From Bauldia sp. (GTDB lineage: Bacteria; Pseudomonadota; Alphaproteobacteria; Rhizobiales; Kaistiaceae): a stretch of 64,000 bases of DNA. The translations under genes and the position numbers were made by a program. Of this stretch, positions 58,676 to 64,000 are shown piece by piece. The stretch covers positions 170,205 through 234,204 of the forward strand of contig JAHCJZ010000005.1 of the NCBI GenBank assembly GCA_026126025.1. Reading direction: 5' to 3'. Positions within the stretch are counted from its first letter, which is position 1; each line of letters opens with the position of its first letter. The notes below the pieces were generated by a model, which searched no databases, was not told the origin of the DNA, and was given only the letters and a program-made list of their open reading frames with translations.

Positions 58676-59724
58676 GCCACGTCCTCCACCGTGTCGAGCG
58701 CGGGGTCGCCGAGCTGGGCGCTGAAGCCGAGGAGGTTCCAGCTCTGCACCATGTGCGGCGGCAGCGGCGCGGTGACGTCGAGCGTGCCGCCATCGGGATG
58801 CGGCAGGACGAGGCGCCGCGCGTGGAGGTGGAGGCGGTTCTGGATGCCGCCGGGCAGATCCCAGTCGCGCTTCTCGAAATAGAGCGGATCGCCGACGATC
58901 GGGTGACCGATATGGGCGGCATGGGCGCGCAGCTGATGCGTCCGCCCGGTGACCGGCCGCATCGTCAGCCAGGCGAGCTTCGATCCGACCTGATCGACCA
59001 CCGAATAGAGGCTGACCGCGTGCGAGGCGTCCTCCTCGCCATGCTCCGCCACCCGCATCCGCTCCTCGGATTCCGACCGCGCAAGCCAGGTAGAGACGCG
59101 CCCCTGCCGCGGCTTCGGCACGCCGGCGACGAGCGCCCAATAGACCTTCCGCGCCGAGCGGCTGCGAAACGCCGCGGCAAGCTTCGACGCGGCGAGCCGC
59201 GTCCGCGCCACGACGAGCACGCCCGAGGTCTCGCGGTCGAGCCGGTGCACCAGCCGCGGCTTCTGCCCCCTGGCGTCGCGCCAATGCTCGAGGAGACCGT
59301 CGACATGCTTCGTAAGTCCCGAACCGCCCTGCACGGCAAGCCCCGCCGGCTTGTTGAAGACGAACACGGCATCGTCTTCGTGGATCAGCGCATCGCGCAG
59401 CTCGTCCTTCGCCGCTCCGCGCCGGGCGGGAGCCGCCACACCGCGCGTCGCGCCATTGCCCGGGGCATGGTCGCGGACAGCCGCCCCCTCCCCCGACGGC
59501 ACCGCGCCTGTCCGCGCGCCCATCGGCGGAATCCGCACCGCCTGACCGGGATCGAGGCGCGTGCTCGGCTTCACCCGCCCGCCATCGACCCGGACCTGTC
59601 CGGAGCGCAGCAGCTTCTGCAGATGGCCGAAGGCAAGGTCGGGGAAATGGTTGCGGAACCAGCGATCGACCCGCATGCCGGCCTCGTCGGCCTCGACGGT
59701 CCTGGTCTCGACCTGCTGGTTCAT
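58672..59724 (-). CDS. RluC/RluD-type pseudouridine synthase
   Basis: A 350-residue RNA-modifying enzyme. An N-terminal S4-like domain (MRVDRWFRNHFPDLAFGHLQ, about residues 17-80) is followed by an Ala/Gly-rich linker and the catalytic domain with PRLVHRLDRETSGVLVVART (catalytic Asp in HRLD) and RTHQLRAHAAHIGHPIVGDP. It probably modifies 23S rRNA; the exact site (RluC or RluD) cannot be told. The start MNQQVETRTVEADEAG is chosen by homology to the usual N-terminus. Confidence 0.94.
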   Translation of the reverse strand: MNQQVETRTVEADEAGMRVDRWFRNHFPDLAFGHLQKLLRSGQVRVDGGRVKPSTRLDPGQAVRIPPMGARTGAVPSGEGAAVRDHAPGNGATRGVAAPARRGAAKDELRDALIHEDDAVFVFNKPAGLAVQGGSGLTKHVDGLLEHWRDARGQKPRLVHRLDRETSGVLVVARTRLAASKLAAAFRSRSARKVYWALVAGVPKPRQGRVSTWLARSESEERMRVAEHGEEDASHAVSLYSVVDQVGSKLAWLTMRPVTGRTHQLRAHAAHIGHPIVGDPLYFEKRDWDLPGGIQNRLHLHARRLVLPHPDGGTLDVTAPLPPHMVQSWNLLGFSAQLGDPALDTVEDVA

Positions 59725-59977
59725 CGCATCCCGTGTGGTGGGGCCGCGGCGGCCGCCGCGCCTGGCGAACAGGTGGCATGCGGGATGGCCTGCCGCAACC
59801 TTGCCCCGCCGGCGGCGACAACCCTGCCGGAACCCCAGCGAACACGACGGGTTGAAGGACTTGCGAAGGCCCGGAACTAGTCTGGCTTGCCGCCCGGCTG
59901 CATAGTAGGAACGGGCAACGGCAAGGCCAGCCGCGTCGGCCGACCTTGGCGTCAATGAAAGACGTTGGAGGATACTG

Positions 59978-60601
59978 GTGAACAATCGAGAACTGAGTGA
60001 AGGCCCGGCCGGAAAGCGCCGCGGCCTGCTGTTCGGCTTGTCCGCAGCGGCGGCCCTCGCCGCGGCGGCGCTCCTGACGGCAACGCATTCCCAGGCGATC
60101 CAGTTCGCCCAGGCCGACGAGGAGCCCGCGGAGGAGGAAGAGCTTGCTCCCGCAGAGGAGACCGCCCCGCCCCGCGACGCCGAATCGATCGCGCGCGGCC
60201 TGACGCTCTACCGCGATTCACTGCGATGTGTGATGTGCCATGCGTGGGACGGCCATGTCGCGCGCGTCGAGGGCGAGCCCCTCGCCGCCGACCTGACCCG
60301 CACCCAGCTCACCTACGACCAGCTGATCGAGGTCGTGGCCTGCGGCCGTCCGGCGACGGGCATGCCGAACCACCTTCGCGGCTCCTACACCGACGCCCAT
60401 CCCTGCTACGGGCTGGTCTTCGCCGACATGACGAACGACATGTACCCCCGCCGCGCGTTGGGCCAGACCAACGAGCAGGGCATCACCGACGTCGTCAACT
60501 ACATCGTGGACGTCTATGTCGGGAAGGAAATGACCTTCGACAATTGCGTGCTCTACTACCAGCGCGAAGCCCCGCAATGCGAGCGCTTCCGCCCGCAATA
60601 G
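59978..60601 (+). CDS. exported mono-haem c-type cytochrome
   Basis: A 207-residue protein with an N-terminal membrane or signal segment (about residues 16-36, LLFGLSAAAALAAAALLTAT), an acidic linker (EEPAEEEELAPAEETAP) and a cytochrome c domain with haem motif CVMCH and a likely axial Met in the ATGMPNHLRG region. Four further cysteines suggest disulfides. The start is GTG at 59978 with GGAGG upstream. It is convergent with PQQ dehydrogenase 2, so it could be the electron acceptor for that enzyme; this is inference from position. Confidence 0.9.
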   Translation: MNNRELSEGPAGKRRGLLFGLSAAAALAAAALLTATHSQAIQFAQADEEPAEEEELAPAEETAPPRDAESIARGLTLYRDSLRCVMCHAWDGHVARVEGEPLAADLTRTQLTYDQLIEVVACGRPATGMPNHLRGSYTDAHPCYGLVFADMTNDMYPRRALGQTNEQGITDVVNYIVDVYVGKEMTFDNCVLYYQREAPQCERFRPQ

Positions 60602-60623
60602 CCGCAGCTGTCCGAACCGGTGC

Positions 60624-60655
60624 AAGGGCCCGCCCACCGGCGGGCCCTTTTCTTT
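60624..60655 (+). terminator. Rho-independent terminator of the cytochrome gene
   Basis: GGGCCCGCC (60626-60634) pairs with GGCGGGCCC (60639-60647), four-base loop, then TTTTCTTT. It starts about 22 bases after the stop codon. Confidence 0.93.
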
Positions 60656-60671
60656 GGCCTGCGCCCTAGTT

Positions 60672-60756
60672 CGTCATTCGGGCGAAGGCCGGAATCCAGA
60701 GGCCTAACGCTCGTCCCGTCGTGCTGCGCTGGACCCCGGCCTTCGCCGGGGTGACG
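60672..60756. repeat. 85 bp palindromic repeat element, copy 4
   Basis: Begins CGTCATTCGGGCGAAGGCCG and ends CGGCCTTCGCCGGGGTGACG; two bases longer than the other three copies. It lies between the terminators of the convergent cytochrome and PQQ dehydrogenase genes. Confidence 0.9.
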
Positions 60757-60799
60757 ACGGGGGATGAGACCGGGAGCCTACAGGGCAAACGGAAGCGCC

Positions 60800-60832
60800 A
60801 AAGCAAAGGGGCCGGCATGAGCCGGCCCCTTG
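60800..60832 (-). terminator. Rho-independent terminator of PQQ dehydrogenase 2
   Basis: On the minus strand AAGGGGCCGGC and GCCGGCCCCTT form an 11 bp stem with a four-base loop, then TTTGCTTT. It lies just after the dehydrogenase stop codon. Confidence 0.9.
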
Positions 60833-60853
60833 CAGGATTGGGCTTCGCGCCGG

Positions 60854-62662
60854 TTAGAGCGTGAAGACGTAGAGCATCGCCTGCGGGGCGAAGCCCGCAT
60901 ATTCGGGGCCGCCTGGGATGGACGAACCGACGAGGATGGCGATGTACTGCTTGCCGTCGATCTCGTAGCTCATCGGCGGCGCCTTGATCGAGGTGCCGAC
61001 ATTGAACCGCCACAGCGTGTTCTCCAGGTCGTGCGCGTCGACCGCGTAGACCCAGCCGTCCGGCTCGCCGAAGAACAGAAGGTCGCCCGAGGTGACCATC
61101 ACGCCCGAGCGCTGCGGCGCGGAGAGATAGATCTTCTGGACGAGCTCGCCCGTTGCGACGTCGAACGCCGCGAGCGAGCCGTACTCCTCGACCACCCAGT
61201 CCGGGTTCGCCGGCTCGACGGCCTCGGCACCGAAGAAGGCGAAGTCCGCGCCGATGAAGAAGCCGCGCGGATCCGGCGGCCCGAGGGTGATCTCGGTCTT
61301 CATCTGGTTGCAGCCTTCGCCGCCCGGGATGTAGAGGAGCCCGGTTTCGGGGCTGTAGGCCGACGGTTCCCAGTTCTTGCCGCCCGTGATCAGCGGGCAC
61401 TGGGTGCCGATGGTGCCGTCGCGGCGGGCAGCCGCACCGGCGACGTAGTCGACGATGCCGTCATCCGCGCCGCTCTCCCATTCGACCGGCATGCCGGTCT
61501 TCGGGTCGATGCCGGCCGTCCACGACACGGTGTCGACGTACTGCGTGGCGTAGAGGAACTCACCGGTCGCCCGGTCGAAGGTGTAGACGTGACCGTTGCG
61601 GGCGGCGTGGGTCGCGACCGACCGCATCTCGCCGTTGATCTCGACGTCGATGAGCACATGCTCGCCGATCTCGTCATAGTCGAACGGATCGTTCGGCGTG
61701 TACTGATGGTACCACACGATCTCGCCATTGCCGGGCGTGATGGCAAGGACGCTGTCCGTGTAGAGGTTGTCGCCCGGACGATATTCGGCGTCCCAGTCCG
61801 GACCCGGATTGCCCGTGCCCCAGTAAGCGAGGTCGAGCGCCGGGTCGTAGGTGCCGGTGACCCAGATCGAGCCGCCGCCATTCTGGTAGGTGCCGTCCGC
61901 CATCCAGGTCTCGCCGCCCGGCTCGTCCGGCCCGGCGACCGTGAAGGTGCGCCACGCCTCGGTGCCGTCGTCGAGATTGACGCCGACGATGAAGCCGCGA
62001 ATGCCGTACTCGGCGCCGGCGGAGCCGACGATGCCGATATTGTCGACGACCTGCGGGCCCACCGTGATGGTCTCGCCGAAGCCGGGATCGGCCACGGTGA
62101 TCTCCCAGGTGACTTCGCCGGTTGCCTTGTTGGTCGCGATGACGCGGCCGTCGAGGGCGCTGGAGATGATCTGATCCCGGTAGAGCGCGACGCCGCGGTT
62201 CTCGACGCCGCAGCACGCCACGTCGCCGGCCCACGCCTCGTCGATGTCCGGATCCATGCGCCACAGGACGTTGGCGTGATCGCCGGCGGTCACGTCGACC
62301 GCGTAGATCTCGCCCCAGCCGCTGGGGAAGTACATGATGCCGCCTTCGACCAGCGGCGTGCCTTCGAGCTGCGTGTTGGCATAGCGCGAAGCGCCGCCAT
62401 GGACGCCTGCAATGCCCAGCGTGAAGGCCACGCGAAGATCGCCGACCGTGTCGCGGTTGATCTCGTCCTGCTCCGCGAAACGGTGCCCGTTATACGTATG
62501 ATGGATGTGGAGCCAGTCGCCGTCGGCGGGATTCTCCAGCTCCTCCTGGGTGGTGACGTGCGCCGTCATGGGCCCGTCCTGTGCCAGAGCCGGAGCGAAC
62601 GCCGCCGTGCTCAGCAAGCCGCCCACCAGGACGGGCAGGACGAGAGCCTTACCTTTTCCCAT
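60854..62662 (-). CDS. PQQ-dependent alcohol-type dehydrogenase 2 (exported quinoprotein)
   Basis: A 602-residue quinoprotein of the methanol/ethanol dehydrogenase family with a signal peptide (cleavage after APALA, residue about 27). It keeps the adjacent cysteine pair near PQQ (GDVACCGVENRGVA), unlike dehydrogenase 1. The metal-site landmarks YWGTGNPGPDWD and RPGDNLYTDSVLAI are present, and the catalytic region NDPFDYDEIGEHVLID has the extra Asp two residues after the catalytic Asp, as in lanthanide-dependent enzymes. GGAGG precedes the ATG. It is divergent from the pentapeptide gene, with a perfect palindrome between them. Confidence 0.95.
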   Translation of the reverse strand: MGKGKALVLPVLVGGLLSTAAFAPALAQDGPMTAHVTTQEELENPADGDWLHIHHTYNGHRFAEQDEINRDTVGDLRVAFTLGIAGVHGGASRYANTQLEGTPLVEGGIMYFPSGWGEIYAVDVTAGDHANVLWRMDPDIDEAWAGDVACCGVENRGVALYRDQIISSALDGRVIATNKATGEVTWEITVADPGFGETITVGPQVVDNIGIVGSAGAEYGIRGFIVGVNLDDGTEAWRTFTVAGPDEPGGETWMADGTYQNGGGSIWVTGTYDPALDLAYWGTGNPGPDWDAEYRPGDNLYTDSVLAITPGNGEIVWYHQYTPNDPFDYDEIGEHVLIDVEINGEMRSVATHAARNGHVYTFDRATGEFLYATQYVDTVSWTAGIDPKTGMPVEWESGADDGIVDYVAGAAARRDGTIGTQCPLITGGKNWEPSAYSPETGLLYIPGGEGCNQMKTEITLGPPDPRGFFIGADFAFFGAEAVEPANPDWVVEEYGSLAAFDVATGELVQKIYLSAPQRSGVMVTSGDLLFFGEPDGWVYAVDAHDLENTLWRFNVGTSIKAPPMSYEIDGKQYIAILVGSSIPGGPEYAGFAPQAMLYVFTL

Positions 62663-62766
62663 CGCATTTCCTCCAATGCTGGTTTCTTGTCTGACGGCGC
62701 AGCCGACATATTGCGTCGGTCTGGAGCCGTAAGCGGGCGCCGGTCAGACACGGATTCGCGCTGATC

Positions 62767-62784
62767 TACCCTAATATTAGGGTA
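62767..62784. promoter_or_regulatory. perfect 18 bp palindrome between PQQ dehydrogenase 2 and the pentapeptide gene
   Basis: TACCCTAATATTAGGGTA is a perfect palindrome 105 bases before the dehydrogenase start and about 200 before the divergent pentapeptide gene. Its core recurs upstream of PQQ dehydrogenase 1 (23785-23798). It is a strong candidate binding site for a dimeric regulator; no known regulator fits in my knowledge. Confidence 0.65.
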
Positions 62785-62978
62785 CCGGATGGGAATCCCT
62801 GCCGTCAATGAGTTGACAGCTCCAATTTTCTTCTTTGGTGCAAATACTTGGATTGTTACAGACGGCCGGCGGTGCCGCGTCCGTGCTTTGACGTCCGGCC
62901 GTCGCCTCGCCTAGACTCCACGCGTTCCGGTCATGCCGCGCGGCTTCGACTGGCGTCAGGGTTGTGGAGACGAATCGC

Positions 62979-63875
62979 GTGATCAAAGCTTCGCCGCGCA
63001 CCAGAATCGCCCTTGCCGCGGGCGCGGCGCTTGCTGCGCTGGTGGCGTCGTCCGCGGCGTGGCCGCAGGCTGCGCTGCCGCCCGGCGTGCAGGATCTCGG
63101 CCGCCTCGAGAATCTCGCCGAGCGCTCGCCTGAAGCCGCCGCCTTCATCACCGGCGAGACCAGCGACTGTCCGGGCTGCGACCTCCAGCGCGCCAATCTC
63201 GCGCGCCGCGACCTGACCGGCGCCAACCTCGCCGGCGCCGACCTGACGGGCTCCAGCTTCTTCCGCACGATCCTCGTGGGCGCCGATCTGTCGGGCGCGA
63301 TCCTCACCGGCGTCACCTTCAGCCGCGCCGAGATGCGCGGCGCCAACTTCTCCGGCGCGAAGATCGACGGCGCCAATCTCTTCGACGCGCGGGCGGCGCA
63401 GGCGAATTTCACCGACGCCGACCTCTTCGGCAGCAATCTGCGCGGCGGCAATTTCATGGCCGCGATCTTCGACGGCGCGGCGCTGACGCTTGCCGACATC
63501 CGCGACGCCAATCTCGCCGGCGCGTCCTTCGTCGGCGCCGACCTTCGCGGCGTCAACGGCCAGCTCAGCACCTACACCCGGATCAACCTCGAAGGCGTGA
63601 ACCTCACCCGCGCCGACTTTTCCCTGGGCGCGCTCCGCGGCGCCAATTTCCGCAACGCGATCCTCACCGGCGCGATCATGGTCGGCACCGATCTTTCCGG
63701 CGCCGACTTCACCGACGCGGTGATGATCAGCGTCAACCTGCGCACCGCGATCACCACCAACGCCATCTTCACCGGCGCGGATCTCTCCGGCGCCATCATG
63801 CCCGGCGGCCAGCGCAACCCCATCGCCGAGGAAGAGCCGACGCTCGAGGGCGAAGAAGCCGAACCCTCACCCTAG
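62979..63875 (+). CDS. exported pentapeptide-repeat protein 2
   Basis: About 298 residues. The signal peptide (KASPRTRIALAAGAALAALV) ends near AAWPQA. A short spacer (LPPGVQDLGRLENLAERSPE) leads to DCPGCDLQRANLARRDLTGA and then about 40 pentapeptide units (A[D/N]LxG) up to an acidic tail (EEEPTLEGEEAEPSP). It shares the CPGCDL opening with pentapeptide protein 1 but lacks that protein's extra N-terminal domain. I prefer GTG at 62979 because GGAGA lies eight bases before it; GTG at 62964 would add five residues. Confidence 0.88.
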   Translation: MIKASPRTRIALAAGAALAALVASSAAWPQAALPPGVQDLGRLENLAERSPEAAAFITGETSDCPGCDLQRANLARRDLTGANLAGADLTGSSFFRTILVGADLSGAILTGVTFSRAEMRGANFSGAKIDGANLFDARAAQANFTDADLFGSNLRGGNFMAAIFDGAALTLADIRDANLAGASFVGADLRGVNGQLSTYTRINLEGVNLTRADFSLGALRGANFRNAILTGAIMVGTDLSGADFTDAVMISVNLRTAITTNAIFTGADLSGAIMPGGQRNPIAEEEPTLEGEEAEPSP

Positions 63876-63893
63876 CCCGCAGCACCGCTTTCA

Positions 63894-64000
63894 ACCCTCC
63901 CCTTGCGGGAGGGTCGAAACCGCGAAGCGGTTTCGGGGAGGGGTGCTGAGTCCGAGGCTGAACGCGGGCTCAGCACCCCCTCCCGAACCGGCTGCACCGG
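63894..64000. repeat. cluster of nested inverted repeats at the window end
   Basis: ACCCTCCCCTTGCGGGAGGGT (split about 63894-63914), GAAACCGCGAAGCGGTTTC (63916-63934) and GGTGCTGAG with its complement CTCAGCACC (about 63942-63977) form successive hairpins after the pentapeptide gene. This is an intergenic repeat family cut by the window edge; no gene is seen. Confidence 0.75.

Overview
The window is about 67% GC and carries gene orders typical of an alphaproteobacterium of the order Hyphomicrobiales (Rhizobiales): a near-complete nuoA-M operon, the block tig-clpP-clpX-lon-hupB-tRNA-Val-tRNA-Asp, an ATP12 assembly factor, class Ic-type ribonucleotide reductase and two cobalamin riboswitches. 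The genus cannot be told from the sequence. Several families of palindromic repeats (an 83-85 bp CGTCA...TGACG element in four copies, a 49 bp GAGCATGATC element in two copies, and others) are scattered between and even inside genes.

Layout. 1-14.9 kb (minus strand): the respiratory complex I operon nuoA-B-C-D-E-F-G-H-I-J-K-L-M, with nuoM cut by the window edge. It is interrupted by five non-complex-I genes: a four-helix-bundle protein bounded by 28 bp terminal inverted repeats, a carboxymuconolactone-decarboxylase-like protein, a small exported protein, a DUF3291 protein and a two-helix membrane protein. 15-22 kb: a diguanylate cyclase and a four-gene peptide-type ABC importer. 22.3-28.5 kb: a small exported protein, a DUF1801 protein, a PQQ-dependent alcohol-type dehydrogenase followed by an exported pentapeptide-repeat protein, and a second diguanylate cyclase. 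28.7-43.9 kb is a metal and cofactor economy region: B12 riboswitch-metE, a RES/Xre toxin-antitoxin pair, a Zur-box-controlled COG0523 metallochaperone flanked by a duplicated nrdB 3' end, B12 riboswitch-nrdA-nrdB, and an iron-acquisition-like set (imelysin with an in-frame amber codon, di-haem oxidoreductase, second imelysin, DUF1513). 43.9-53 kb: tRNA-Asp, tRNA-Val, hupB, lon, clpX, clpP, tig, an unknown protein, tRNA-Leu and a DUF599 membrane protein. 53-59.7 kb: Gfo/Idh dehydrogenase, mgtE, tRNA-Leu, lipB, acylphosphatase, methyltransferase-like protein, ATP12 and an RluC/RluD-type pseudouridine synthase. 60-64 kb: a mono-haem cytochrome c, a second PQQ dehydrogenase and a second exported pentapeptide-repeat protein.

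How the parts work together. The two PQQ dehydrogenases both carry the Asp-x-Asp signature of lanthanide-type enzymes, both sit beside an exported pentapeptide protein with a CPGCDL motif, and both have a related CCCTAAnATTnGGG inverted repeat upstream. I regard this paired arrangement as the best candidate for an undescribed periplasmic system. MetE and NrdAB are the B12-independent partners of enzymes presumably encoded elsewhere and are both placed under cobalamin riboswitches; NrdB lacks the radical tyrosine and looks like a manganese/iron R2c protein. Repeat elements have reshaped genes: one is read in frame inside NrdA, another accompanies a duplicated nuoF start, and the four-helix-bundle element supplies the nuoC stop codon.
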